A stretch of 64,000 nt of DNA, from assembly GCF_037038585.1 (NCBI RefSeq), contig NC_092525.1:27244367-27308366 (forward strand), read 5' to 3'. Source of the DNA: Patagioenas fasciata. Lineage: Eukaryota > Chordata > Aves > Columbiformes > Columbidae. A program made the position numbers and the translations under genes. A model generated the notes under the pieces. It saw only the letters and a list, made by a program, of their open reading frames with translations, was not told the origin of the DNA and made no database searches. Shown here in pieces: positions 48,400 to 61,700 of this stretch. Positions within the stretch are counted from its first letter, which is position 1, and each line of letters opens with the position of its first letter.

Positions 48400-48860
48400 T
48401 TCTGCTCTCCCCGGGCAGCGCAGGGCAGGGCAGGGTAGGGTAGGGCAGGCAGGGCGGGCGGGCCCGCCGCAGCCCGCCAGAGGACGCTGTTGCGGCTGGG
48501 GGCTCGCGCCGGGGCGCGCGGCTGTGGAGAGGCCGCGGGGCCGTGGAGAGGCAGCGGCACTTGTCCCCCTGGCCGGGCCAACCCCGCGGAGCCACGGAAC
48601 GGATAAGAGAAGCCGGCGGGACGCGGTTGTCAGTGGTCTGGGGACACGCTCCGGGTGGCCAAGGCTCTGGCTCTGCCCCGAGCTGTGCGGCCGCCGGGGG
48701 TGCGCAGGGCTGGACCGCCCCGCGGGGGGACGGGGGAAGGTGGGAGCGAAGCGAGCGCGTGAAATCTGAGGCGGAAGGTCAGAAAAATTCTCCTGACAGC
48801 GCAGAAATCTCCCCAAGGGGTTCCTGCTGCTCGAGACGCTGTTTAAAAATAGAATAAACC
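48400..48860. promoter_or_regulatory. Orphan CpG island, candidate promoter
   Basis: A sharp CpG- and GC-rich block of about 450 bases is surrounded by AT-rich sequence, 5.4 kb beyond the SLC25A24 3' end. It contains a G-triplet array (48,421-48,463), GC boxes and many CpGs. No conserved coding start was found; in particular the first-exon peptide of VAV3, the next gene in other tetrapods, is absent. It could be the promoter of a long non-coding RNA, a 5' non-coding exon of VAV3, or an enhancer CpG island. A good donor on the minus strand at 48,319 hints at leftward transcription. Confidence 0.6.
48421..48463 (+). repeat. GGGCA / GGGTA short tandem array (G-quadruplex motif)
   Basis: Five G-triplets separated by CA or TA are followed by further G runs (GGGCGGGCGGG). 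The plus strand meets the usual four-run G-quadruplex rule several times over. It sits at the left edge of the orphan CpG island. Confidence 0.85.
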
Positions 48861-51800
48861 AAATCTATTGCAACGTGGATCACAGGCAGTCCTTTACTGC
48901 TATAGGTCACTTAGCGCTGAAATAGCCACAGACAAAGCCGGGAGATTTTTAATTGTCCTTAGCAGCCAGCAGGACAGCGCAGTTCGTCAGCAGACTCTGG
49001 AGTCTATTTCAGTTTTTTGCTGGGGTTTGAGCAGGGATGCCCGAGCGAGGTGTGCAGGCTCGGGAACGGGCTGCAATAGCTGTGCATGGGCCAGCGCAGT
49101 GACTTCTCATGAGAAAGTTTCACTGAATAATTTGATAGTTCATTGTTGCTAGTTAAGTGTTAATAGTAAAAAAACCACATGGCTATGCAATTTTTTTCTA
49201 GTAATTCTGTATGTTCATCTCCCTTAATTTCTCATTGTGCTATAAAAAACCAAGTCAAATACTATCTGAAATCCAAAACGTTCTGGAAGCTTCCCAGATG
49301 CTGGAAGTTGACTTTCATGTGGTTTGCTCCAGGTAAAGATACTTGGGCTGGAGTTTGCCATGCAAGCTGTGTGGTGAGAAGCCAATGCTCTAGGCATCTC
49401 TATCCATAGAAGCTGGTGCTCCATGGAACTATTTGAAACTTGTATTACAGGCTTTTTGTTTAACTTTCAAGTATAACTTATTAATACTTGAACTATAAAC
49501 ACTCAAAGGATTTATAAGCCTTACTTTAAAAATTACCCAAACTCAACAAAAACCCGTATTCTCCAAGCAGTTTGTCCGCTGTTCCAGGCTGCCCCATGGC
49601 ACTGCTGCCCGCTGCCCCATTGCTCACGCGGGACTGAAGTGTTGAAGTGTTCTGCTGCTATGTGGTACCTCGGAGCAGGGGCTGGTGAGTATTGTACATG
49701 CAGAGTGATCAATCCAGTACGAAATAAGATAAACAGTTTGAAAAGAGATTTTTTTTTTTTTCCAGTTATACTTTTAAAGTTACTGAACTGTCAGAGTGCT
49801 TTGTTTTGTTTGTTTGGTTTTGTGTTGTGCGTGTTTGTTTGGATTTTGTTATATTTTTAGTGATTGCATATTTTGATGCATCACCATCCAATTATAGAAT
49901 TAAGAGCATAAGCATAGTTTCAAAGAGGTTTAAAGAGTTTAAATCAGAAGTAAATATTTTGTTGAATTGTCTGAAACTGACAAAGCAAGGAAATTTATGG
50001 TGTTCAAGGTTAAACTCAGAGCTCATGTTGTAGAACCTCAGTTTACAGTTGTGTATCGCTGCCTAAATGTAAGTAATTAAGGTCTTAAAGTCCTAGTGGA
50101 AAAACCTAAAACCTGCGATGGAGATGAAGAGATGTAAAAATCTGGGGTGTTTTGAATAAGATCTTGTGTTTATTTTCCACGTGGTTCTATAAGCAATCTC
50201 ATTTAAGAGCTATAAAATCAACATTTGCCAGCAGATATGAAGGCTGAGAGATAGAAGCAGCCTTTCTCTTGTATATGTCTACACACAGACATTTCAATAT
50301 TTGTCTTTAGGCTGCTTATCTCTTGTTGATTTTTGATAGCTTATTTCCTAAGAGCATGTCGGATGTTTTCGATTTCTGGTTAAAAGGGCAATTTTGATTT
50401 ATTTGGTTTTAAAACTTACCAGGGACCTTTGGAAAAGATTTCAAGCACTAAAGCAGAACATGTTCAGCACCTTGTTTTTCCTCTAGTAGGCATCGGCCTT
50501 ATGAAACAACTTAACCTAAGTCAATTAATTCTTCTTTTCCCCAGTGCCTACAGTGGCCTTTCTCTGAGGGTGAGTCCATGGGCTAGAAACTCCTTGCTTT
50601 ACAGACCATCTCTGCCAGCATTGGGTCACTTTGGGAGAGCCTGGATGGCTTCTGCGTGCAGATTGGTTTTGTGTATGAAAAATGCATGAATATTCCCTCA
50701 GGTGTTAATTAATGCAATTCTTAGTTATTGAGAACTTAAAGCAAAAAATCAGGAGGCTCTCAGACAGTATTCAAATGTACTCCATACATCTAATTATTCA
50801 GTCACACTCCTTATAAATATCTGGCCGAAAACCTTTTCTCCTTCCTTGCTCTATGCCCGTGACTGTGCTGTACTGTTTTAATTAGGGGAACTTTTGCTTT
50901 TAGTTTTGCTTAGCTGGATGTAAAGTAGGGGATTTTTTTTTTGTACATCTCTGTTCACAGTAATTGAGTTTCTGGTTTCTAATTTGTAGGGTTTTACTAG
51001 CTATAGTGGTGAGGTAAAGAAGAGCTTGAATAACCCCCATTTGATCACACTTTAATTGATCATTCATTTAATCAGTAAACAGTGGGAGCCTGTGACATTT
51101 CCTGGGAAGTTTCTCAAGTGATAAAAACAGAGAATGAAGAGTTAGAACAAAGTTTTTCCCTCAGGACAGTATTAACAAGCCTATAGATTGGGTGGGATAA
51201 AGGCACATGCAGCAGCTTTGTGTGTTCGTGCTTGATATAGAATAAGTGATGTTCTGAGAAAAACAGATGTCAATTAATAGGAATTTAATGCATGTGGGGA
51301 TAAAAAGTAGGTTAATTGCTTCTGGTTCTGATTTTCAGGTAGACCACCACAGAAGGAAGGCTACCATAACATCTCAAATCATGTTATGAAAACAACTCTT
51401 CTCCTTCATTACTAATAACAGCTCACATTATTGCAATAAAAAAAAAAAAAATCCTGAAAGCTAATTTTCTGTTCTGGTCTCCATGTTTGTTCTTGGAGCC
51501 GCTGGGAGTTCAGACAGTGGAAGTCAACAGACTGAACCCATTAACAGCTTCCATAATTTTTCCACACAGAGCTGACTCTTGACATAGAGAATGCAGGAAG
51601 ATGGTCAAAAGTTGAACAAAACAGTTGTTACTGAACGGAGTGACTAGCTTGAAAGCAATGCTGTTAGTACCAGTTTGGGTGAGAAAGAACTTAATTTTTA
51701 GATAGTCCATATTTTCAGTCAAACAACATGATGTTTTGACTTGCCTTTCATGTTTTAGTGTGAAAGAAAATACAAAACTCTGTGCACATCTGCTATTACT

Positions 51801-53189
51801 TAAGAAATACTACAAAACAAAATAATGTTGTAACTGTTACAATTTCAGAGCAGACCCGAGTAACTTGTTCACACTTGGAAATTTACCCTAATTGCATCAC
51901 TATTTAGTGACTGTGGCATGGATCGCAAAACGTGTGGACCTTCTGCACACCCAGCATACTCGTGCTAGCAGGACACACAGGAATGCCAAATAATTCTGTG
52001 CACAGTGAGCTTGCAGGAGCAAAAGTTTTGCATGGTATCTCTGTGAACAAAACCAGAATTTCTATTTCTGCAACAGATGTGGAATCGTTTTAGTTGAAAG
52101 TCCTGAGTGATGCAAGGCAGCAGAATGTTTTAGATGGAAATTCCACCTTGCTTCTATCTGAAAAATTAAAAATGTGAAAAGAAACCTCTAATTCCATTCT
52201 CAATAGCTTAATTTAATATGAACTATTTTTGAAGCTGGATGGCAATTCATAGGTAATGGTGATCAATACAGTACTTTTTGATGGAGGAAAAAACCCCACC
52301 TCTGCAGTTCACTGGAATGACATCACTTCTTGCATTGTTATAGAAGCCCTTAAGCTATGCAGCACCAGAGCTGGAGAGAAAAAGGCATGATGTAAGGAAA
52401 AGGAATTGTGTCTCTAACATTTTTCTAAAAAACCTCTGTGTCTCAGACTTAGTTTATTCCTATTTCTAGGTTCAGGTGAGCCACCTGAAATTTGCTCTGT
52501 GAGTTAAGATGTGAACAGGAGCTCTGAATTTAATTATACATAATTCCATGTTGCCTGGTATTTAAGTCTTTTTTTTTTTTTTTTTTTTCTTTCATGTCAC
52601 AATTGAAGAAAGTTGTCTATTTCTGGTTCACATAGCAGCTGCCTTTGGCTTTATATGAAATATATAGGGTTTGAAGACTTTCTGTTGAAGCCTCCTTCAT
52701 GCATCTGTCAATCTGTGGAATTCAAACTTCTCTGAAAACAATTTTTTCTAGCCTGCAGATAAACTTTTAAAACATAGCCAGCGTGCCACCTCTTTGTGCA
52801 TCATCTTTCCAGATGAGCATCACCACAAAGGTCCTGCACATCGATTTGCTTTCTGTCAAAGTCCATGTTATCACTGGGAATTAGGAGTAAAGGTACATGT
52901 ACCAACATATCTGCTGCTTTGGGCCATGGAACTCATGTCACTTTGCCAGACACCTGTGACACTGCAGAGAGGTACTGTGGTATCTTGAGATGAGTCTATT
53001 AGAACGACACCATCTAGACATGGAAAGCTTTCAGTAATTGTTTGATGTGGACTGTTTATCTGATAGCAGTTGCCTGTAGAGGGATTTACAAGAAGCATGT
53101 ATGAATGACGTTGCTATTTTTCTTCTTGAAGATTACCTTAACTATGAAAGTGAAGCAGGACTGAGTTTGAAATGTCCTTCCTTTGGTTG

Positions 53190-53290
53190 TGTTTGCCACA
53201 TCCCTTCCTCAGCCAGTGTAAAATAGGTATATTTAAATAGTTATCTCTTTGTCTTGATACTATAGATGATGTTCAGAGGCAAAGGCACTA
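53190..53290 (+). mobile_element. MIR-like SINE relic
   Basis: CCTCAGCCAGTGTAAAATAG followed by GTATATTTAAATAGTTATCT and CTTTGT matches the order and much of the wording of the MIR core (CTCAGTTTCC, CATCTGTAAAATGG, then AATAATAGTTACCT). It is diverged but fits over about 55 bases. Confidence 0.55.
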
Positions 53291-53354
53291 CACATCTGGT
53301 GAAAATTTTGCTTGGTGAAGGAGAACTTAAACACCACTAAGTAATAATGCCATG

Positions 53355-53545
53355 AAAATAATAACATTTTAAACTCTTACACTGCTTCCCATCTACCCCA
53401 AGCCACTAAGTTTCCCAACAGTATTTATGTTAACTGGCAAAATTGAATTATGTTGACATGTTGTATAGCAGATGGACATTTTGGTAGATGGAGAAGTTAG
53501 GAAACTCTCCCAAAGTCACAAGAGAAGTCGGTGACCACCAGGAGG
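53355..53545 (-). mobile_element. MIR-like SINE relic
   Basis: Read on the minus strand it follows MIR. On the plus strand the clearest part is AGATGGAGAAGTTAGGAAAC, then TCTCCCAAAGTCACAAG and AAGTCGGTGACC, like the reversed MIR stretch for AACTTGCCCAAGGTCACACAG. The part left of 53,470 is weak. Confidence 0.5.
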
Positions 53546-53892
53546 AGAAGCCACACATGCTGACAGCCAAGTCTGTGTGAGCCACAAGACCATCCTTCCT
53601 CCTGCACACCGAGAAGCATCGCCACAAAAGGGAAGTACTCGCTGTGGCTTTGGAGAGGCTGTTCCAGCGATTCTGACATTATCAGCAGAAGGACATAAGA
53701 TGCTCTACTTTTACATGGAGTGCTGGCTGAAAGGCTTTTGCTGTAATTATTTTGTAATTTCAGCTGCTTTCAAACTGGACTAGTTTTCCAAGGATGAGCC
53801 AAATAATCCCCATGCAGGAGGAAGGAAGAAGGCCAAAGACAAATCTACTGGGTTTTGGAGAGAGGGTAATTGTTGAAGGGGCTGGGGAGTAA

Positions 53893-54013
53893 AGCAAAAA
53901 GAAAACAAGAAACAAACCAACCACCAACAGAAACCCAAAACCAGCCAAACAATCAAAACCAACAACAGCCCCAAACAAACAAAACAAAAACCAAACCCAA
54001 ACAAACAAAAAAT
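53893..54013. repeat. A/C-rich low-complexity tract
   Basis: Irregular CAAA and CCAA units. It produces overlapping open frames on both strands (Gln/Asn/Lys-rich on plus, Leu/Phe/Val-rich on minus), which I regard as artefacts. Confidence 0.85.
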
Positions 54014-57000
54014 CCCATGAACAAAGCCCCACATCTAATGCCCATCCTGTCCATCTTGAGGTGTGAAGCCCTTTGGTCTGCGTCGTACCAGATATTCTTG
54101 AGCAGCGTACATGGGCAATGAGAGAGCTTATAAGACTGGTAAGAAGAAACGTTCTTTAGTGCCAGTGTTTAAATCCAACTCTGGCATAAGTCATGGAAAG
54201 TATCGCTATGTTCAGCTGTCTGCTTTATTAGCAATTCTCAAATACACTCGTTTTTTCCACTTCCCAGTTTTCAGTAGTCATCTGTCAAGCCATCTTCTCT
54301 CCCCCCACTCTCCATTGAGTCTGCACTGATAGAAATTCCAGCAGCAGCAAATGACAGTGTAAGTAATAACACCATGTAAGCGAGACTGGAGAAACAGCGG
54401 CTCACACTTAACAGCAGTAGTCTGAGTCAGCTGTCCAGCGGCTTGGGTAGTGCTGGGTGAACACAGCTGAATTGTTTGCGATGGGGAGGGAAAAGGCAGG
54501 GAATGCAGCTCCTCCTGCCCCATGGCATGGAATGGGTGCTGCCTCAGGTAGTGATGATTGTGGAGAAACAGCTTTTCCTTCCTCTGATAATTCACTGGGA
54601 CTAGATCAGAGTGGCTTCTGTGGAGCCAAGTCACAGCCATGCGCTTGGTTTTATCAATATTAAAAACTGCCTCGTCCATGCTTTTGTAAGTAATGGAAAG
54701 ACAATAGTAAAATACCTTTCTCTATAAGTCATTGTTTATCCACAGAAATGTTTTGGGAGGTGAAGGAGGTTATTGGACATTTTATAGTCTATTAAATAAA
54801 AGAGTTTGATTCTGCAATTATTCTATGTTGTCATCCTGGAGTAAGATGGGAATGATAAAAAGAACTGTTTTTTAGTCATCTGTCAATTAACATGAACATG
54901 CTTTTCTTGCATATGCAACAAGTAAAACAAAAATGAAATTTAAAGTCACTATGTGACATTAATATTGCAATAGTGATCAAAGGTTAGCTAGGTTGGAGGT
55001 ACCACAGCTTTAAGTGTTGTGCAAACAGTAAATAACTATTTCTGCTTTAAAAAGCTTACAGATACTGACAGTTTTTTGTTTGTTTGCTTTTAGACAAGAC
55101 TTTCTGTCACTGCAGAGAGGGCCTTGCTCAACTATGACTTAAGAGTAGTCATCTTGAAATTGTGAAGGAAGCAAAAGGTAGAGTTAAGTGCAAATGAAAA
55201 TGAAAGTTGGAGAAACTGAGAGAGAAGATGCATTTGTAAAATAAAAAGCTGATGAGCATGAAAAAGTGCTGAGCACAACTTGTTTCGGTGGAAACTTCGC
55301 TTTTGTAGCAGCTGGTAAGAGCTAGAGACGTTTGGGTTCCCAATTGTACGTCATGCTCTGGTGGCACTGCAGCTGCTGATGTGGGAATTCGAGAAGTCTT
55401 CTCTGAAAACCTGAGCACTTTGACACTTACCCCCCACCCAAACTCTACTGTGGCTTTATTGCAGTGAGGCAAAAGAGACTGTCCCAACTACTTTGGCCCT
55501 GATTTTTTGACTGTTAAATCACTGAGTCTTATTTAAATGAATTCTTGGGCTGAATTAATTTCTCAATTCTTCAGCCTTTTAATACAGAGTTTTCAGTGTC
55601 TTACTACATTAAAAAGCAAAAAATCTGTGCCTTGCTGAAGCATCAGATTAGATTCATATTCACATACATTCCCTCCTAGTGGCTTTTCTTCTGTTAACAT
55701 TGCTGTGATTAGCTGTAAAAGATTGAGCAAATATTCTTGAAATAGGGTGTTCCTAAAGGCCGCTCTGATGTTTATCCTCTTATAGTATGGCACAGCTGGG
55801 AATGGCAATTTACTCTTGTAACAGGTTGACCAAGGATCAGCCGCAGTATTAGAAGATTAGTACCCAGTTAATTTCCAGTGAGCTGTTCTGTAATAAACTC
55901 AGCATGTTGCTGTGGATTTTCAACATTTCAATGTCTTTCTCATTTATATAACATTTTATTTGAAGTCTAGCTAAAAAAAAAAATCCCTGTATTCTATTAA
56001 TTTATACTATGCCATTAAGAAATAATTTATATAATTTTCTATAAATTTGGACCTCTGGACAATAGCTCCAACAAAGCAAACAAGCCACTCTATCATTGTA
56101 GCATTGCAGATCCACTTTTATCTCATTTTCCACATGCTTAGCTGCTACACAAACTGATTTCTAACAAACCCAAGACTATTCTATGCTAGCAGAAGGTTAG
56201 CAAAATTCAGAAAATGTTAAGAAAGCTGCATGTAGTCTAAGCACAATCTCTCAAGGAATCTGAGAGGAAATGAACTCGGGTGAGGATTTCCTGACTAAAT
56301 TCTCAATACTGTCTCTGTAGCACTTTTTAATGCTGCATTCTTCACAATATCATGTATACTTAATGCAGTGCAGTAATTAGGTTCAAGGTAGGCCATTGTT
56401 TATGAGACAAGAGTGGTAGTGTTACAATTCTTAGCCTTTAATTCATTAGGTGTATCAGCACCCTCATTCCTCACTGCCCTCTCTGTTCTTCAGACTTACG
56501 AGACAAGGGTTGTGTGGGGCTTGTGCACCAAAAAACCAAACTTTCGGTATAGGAATCAGTAGGCAAGAGATTCAGCAGTCTGTGGTGGGAAATCTTTGCC
56601 TGGTACCTTGAGTTCTGCCAGATGTTTTTATTCTGCCCTGGATACCACAGGGCTTTGAAATTGCTTTGGATTGTGGCCATGGCGGATTCTATGATTCCGT
56701 TTTTCTCCTGAGAAAATACAGTTTTCTGATCAGTTCTAGTCTGTTGTTGAATGTTAACTTTTACACGTAAAATCATTTATGCAAGAAAAATTGAAAAATG
56801 CCTTTGCCCTCAGAGTGAGACTGTCTGTCTTTAGACTGTGAGCAACAGGAATAGGAATCGTGGTGTTTGTCTTTTGACCTTGGGAGCTGTTATAGTGTCA
56901 GCAAGAGTTATGCTTGAGTTGACTTTGTACCGTGTCCACGACCTCTCTGTGCCCAGTGTGCTGTGGAGTGAACGATTGCAGACCTTCTATGGGTGCTGCG

Positions 57001-60000
57001 GCAACTGCAAAAAGCTGTGCCAGGTCTGCTCAGAATTATTTAGAGTGTGCTGGATTTGTTCACTTGTGCTTATATGTGAACAACAGATGATGCTGAGCAT
57101 GTTATTCCCACAAAATCTAGATGATTTGCTGGTAATTTAGCAGGAATTAAAGCACTGGATATTTTTTTGTCCTTTAAACAGCAGTATCTCTGGTTCATGT
57201 ATTAGAAGCGAGCAACACTATTTGCAGCCATGTGCATTTGCTTGCTTTTCTATGGGTTGTTTAAAAGAGTCTGTTATTGAGTGGTTGTTCTGCCTGTTTG
57301 CATGTCTGGCTTGTGAGGGCTTCAGTCACTTGCTTCAGGTTTGCTGATGCCCCACTTTGCATCTAAAGCGTCTTGGCAAAGAGCATGAAGCGTTTTTCCA
57401 CTTCTTCCCCAGAGGCTCTGCAGAAGCTTCTGCACTGGCTAAGCCTGCCCTTCACCATATGTTTAAAAAATAAAAAGCAATTACCCCTGTTGTTAGGCAG
57501 CTGGCGAGTAATGTGCATCCTTGCCTTGGAGGAGGCTCCCAGCACCCGCTGTGCTCCTTGTGTGTGGACACTGGGCTCATAATATCACAAAATAAAATCC
57601 AGGATTGTACCATCAGCCTATGATTGGCTTTGGGGGTTGAAAAAACAAGAAATTTAATGGACTAAGCTCTAAAGTCAATAAAAGACTGTTTTGCCGTTGC
57701 TGGTCTTGGCCTGAGATAAAAGTAACTGTGGATGAGGTATTCAATTGGTAGGAATCCCACACAGTGGAAAGCACATTAGCATTTCAGATTTATAGTAGTT
57801 CTAGTCCAACACTATGTGTCAAATGATAGCCAGTAATTTCAGCAGCAAAAGTAAAACCCATGTAAAAATTGATTAAGCAACAATATGTCCAGGGTACAGG
57901 ATATTTTGAGTATGTAATTGGCCTTTGTACTTGCTTAAATGTTTTTAACCTCTCTAGTGTTATAAGTGGATTGTAGATATGTTTGTAATGTGCATTGGTA
58001 TTTGCAGCTGGACACATATCTTGAGCTAATGTTAGAGCTTATTAAATAAGATGCAGGAAGACATATATCACAGTGGACATATTTTTTAATATGAAAAATA
58101 GATGTTTATTATGCTTTAGCACAACAAGCTGTTGAGATAAAGAGATCAGTCTAAAGTCAGTGTTGAGTTACATAAAACTTCAAATCATTAATGTTTAGTA
58201 ATTTTATAAGTATCTGAAAACAGAACTTGATGATCAGAAGAGTGTTAAAATGTCAAGCATTCTTAACAGTAGCCACTACTCTGAACCTTATGCCAAAGTG
58301 TGAAATTCAACCTTTCGTGTTTCCTGTGTTGAGGTGCAATTGTCGGACATGTTTACTATATTTGAATTTCACAAAAAAACTTAATGTACCTAATTGTTGA
58401 TTACATCTTGCCATCCTGCTGCAACACTGTGCAAGGCCTTGTTGCTGAATGTCAGACTTCAGGAAGTTTCACTGGGCTCAGCAGGAACTCTTCTCCCAGA
58501 CTTTTAATAGCAACAGCTGCCTCTCTTCTGACAAAAGCCTTGTTGAGGAGGTGGCTTCACAAAGGAGTTTCTCCTGCCCTCCCCAGGAGGAGAGTGCCTG
58601 GGAGACTCTGAGTACGGGGCAGGGATCCCCAAAGGGCTTAGCACATTGTAATGCAGAGAAAAATGAGACTTCTTATGCCGGTGACAAATCTGTACCTCTG
58701 AGCATTGTGCCTCTGAGCTTTGTAATCTGGAAGTAAGAGTGGAGGAATTGTCTCCTTTCTTGCAACTAGGTCAAATGAGGGCAGCAGAGGCTGGCTGCAT
58801 CCCTTCCTCAATCATCCAGCTGCCTGAGAGCCTGCATCTTCAGTCTGAAGGAGACTGTGGGGTATCTTAGGTCATCTTTGATTCATGGTAAATCCTGGGT
58901 CTGACAACAGACATTCACAGCATCAGGACTTAAGGTATTTTTATATATCACTCAAAATAAAAAAAGAGTTTTGCAAAATTTTTGGAGGTTACTAGAATCT
59001 TTGTCTCTCCTCAGCTTTTTCCACATCTGTGTTTGGCTGTCCCATAAGGGCTTTTTTAATCTTTATTTTGCACAATGAGGTTGTCAGATGATAGAAGGTA
59101 AAAATTTTGACCAGGACCAGAACAGTTGTATGAAGAGTTACTGGAACAGAGGCCTACAGAGAATTATCTTCTTAAAATTATTGTGTTTACTCACCTCTGC
59201 CACCACTAAAGTAATTAAAAATGAAAGAACCAAAACTAAGTTTGCCAGCTCAGGCAGAGAAGTGCAAAAAGAGAGTTGAGAAAATGTTGCCTTGGGCACC
59301 TGGAGATACAGTACTGAGAATCATACAGACCTAAGATAGAAATACATATTGTTATGTATATGAATTGCAAATTATTTGCAAGTATCAACAAAAGACTTGA
59401 TTGCAATTAAAACTGGGGAATTCCTGGTCTTTTTGTATAAGCAACAAGTGATTTAGGTCCACAGGTGTAAGTTGCTGATGGCTCTTAGGGGCTGCACCTG
59501 GCTTCCTCGGCAGAGCTATGTGGACAGCTGCTCTGAGGAGGCATCTTCCGAAGTTATTTTAGTTGCTGTCTCAACTTTCCAGGCTGTGTCTTTACTGTCT
59601 ATCTTTGCTAGAATTATAATAGTAGCATAAGGCAGAGGTGTGTGTTGTTCCCATGCAGCTGACTCTCACAAACCTCAGGCTGGGCACCTGTATTGTGCCT
59701 TTCTTTGCATCAAGAGAGCTGCCTGAGTGCAAACCCAGCCTGTTTGTAAAGATGTACTGTAGCTGCCCAGATTTCTCACAGACATTTCATAGAATACCCA
59801 GCAAGTGCATTGCAAAATTGTTGTAACACGTGCATACTGAGCTTGATTCTTGCTTGCCTTAGACTGCATACTGTCATTCTCACAGGTGTGGAGCAAGATG
59901 TAGGAGTGGAAATTGCCACCAACTCGAAAACACACCACTTTGTACATTGATAGAAATGGCTACTCAAGGTGCAAGGCAACAGCTTTCAGAATGTGGTCTT

Positions 60001-60257
60001 GAGTTATTAATAGAGCTGTGGTTTTGCTAGGTCAGGAACAGCACAGCTGTTTATTTTTTCTAATGAACCAGTGGAAAGAAATTTTCTTTATTCTTTCAAT
60101 CTTTCTCACAACCTTGTTAATTTTTTACTAGCTAGCATGCATCTTGTGGCTGAATCCTGGGCTCTGCTTTGATACAGCTAATGAAAATTGCCACTCCTAT
60201 CTGCATCATTAGCCTAATGTTAGTTAATAATACTTAGTATTTTGCACAAGTCACTTG

Positions 60258-60420
60258 TATCTTCAAAGCACTTAACAGTTATTAACTAATTAATCCTCAC
60301 AACATGCCTGTCAGTTGGAAGGTAAATAAACATTAACATTCCCCTTTTAGCAAAGGGGAACCAAATGGGAAGATTAAGTGATTTGCATGGACTTAGTGGC
60401 AGAGCTGGCAAGAGGCCTCC
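60258..60420 (-). mobile_element. MIR-family SINE relic
   Basis: On the plus strand the order is CAAAGCACTTAACA, ATTAATCCTCACAACATGCC, GTAAATAA, CATTCCCCTTTTAGCAAAGG, AAGATTAAGTGATTTGC and AGTGGCAGAGCTGG. This follows the reversed consensus of amniote MIR elements over about 160 bases, so the element is on the minus strand. It is the clearest of the MIR-like relics here. Confidence 0.75.
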
Positions 60421-61700
60421 TGTGCTTTAGTGCTTGTGCTTATCACACTGGCTCAGTGTGAATTAAAGCCTTCACAATTATCCTGTGTAGCTTTTCTGAT
60501 TACTTTAGTACCTTTTTGTATATCAAGTTTATGTAACACCTGTGGCTGTAACTATCACACTGAAGGATGGCTGCTGCCCATGTCACATTGCACAAAACGT
60601 GGGCAATACCAGGAGGGAGGCTACGGCCTCCTTGTGTTTCCCCCAATAAATCCATGCCAGGCCAATATTTAGAATAGGACTGTTTAGAAAAAAAATCCTG
60701 AGCATTCTCACCATGCCTGGTTAAAATATATTACATACCTGGCCATTGCTTTTACAGGTTAATAGTATTTATTTATTTATACTACTATTTCACTTGATGC
60801 TGAATCGAAGTTGGAGCACCTGAAAACATAAGTCTTGCTATGGAGACAACTCTGTCACTCACAGTCCTCCAGGAACATTTGTGAAATTATGAGAATTCTG
60901 TCTGATATACTTAAATATAGTTAATATTTTCAAATGCTGTAAAATATTTTAAACAATGTAAATGATTTTTCCTTTAACCAAGGCCCTATACTTTTCTCAA
61001 AACTTCTGTGTTCTGCAAGTAGATGACATATTAAATGACTCCAGAAGGCTTTGGGTAAGTTTTTGCATTGACAAAGCCTACAAACAAAATACAGTCTAGG
61101 TACTGGCAGTCAATCCAGCCCTGGTGCAACAAATAAGGAAATGTGACCCTGTCAACCTTCATACCCTTCACTGTGACAGCATTTGATCTTTCTGTACACT
61201 CTGAGACATGCCTTGGGGGCTCTTTCACAGCTCAGAGAATTAATACCTCAATTCTGCTGAGTTTTTAAACCTGAAGGCAGAGGTGTTTGTGGCTTTTATT
61301 GCCACGTTGTTCCTCGTTGTTCCTACTGGTCTGTAGTGTAAGTGCTGAAATGTTAACAACTGCTGTGATGTAGAAAGACTCTTAGCTAATGGATGAGGAG
61401 ATGCCAGGCAGAGGATTCTCATGTCCTCCTGTGTCAGCTTATCCTGGTCACCACAGCCTGCCTTTACCTGAATTGCTCCTGCTTGTCATTCTGACATCTG
61501 TGAGAGGAATGGGCCACAACCGAGCTCAACATTTTGTTGATATTATCCCTATTCCACACTTGTTAATTGCCCACCAGAGCTGGGTGTTCTGCCAGGAAAT
61601 AGGTTACAGAGACTGGAAGGATGAGTGATTTTATCTTGCATTTAGCAAAGGCTTTCAGTCAGGGACATGAGGCAGAGTTAAGGTACTTGGAAAATGTTTT

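Larger units (their letters stand above)
48861..61700. other. Intergenic, no gene recognised
   Basis: A 12.8-kb stretch of AT-rich unique sequence. Open frames are short and chance-like. It holds MIR-like SINE relics (53,190-53,290; 53,355-53,545; 60,258-60,420), T or A runs (51,438, 52,568) and an A/C-rich tract (53,893-54,013). In other tetrapods VAV3 follows SLC25A24, but no VAV3 exon was recognised. Confidence 0.65.

Noticed and set aside
48167-48857. Frames of 100-200 codons in the orphan CpG island
   Set aside because: They overlap on both strands, are Arg/Pro/Gly-rich and match no family; composition explains them.
53780-54121. Overlapping frames in the A/C-rich tract
   Set aside because: Produced by low-complexity CAAA/CCAA repeats on opposite strands.
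61540-61625. Weak MIR-like wording (TATTATCCCTATTCCACA then AATTGCCCACCAGAGCTGGG)
   Set aside because: Too short and gapped to support without a profile search.
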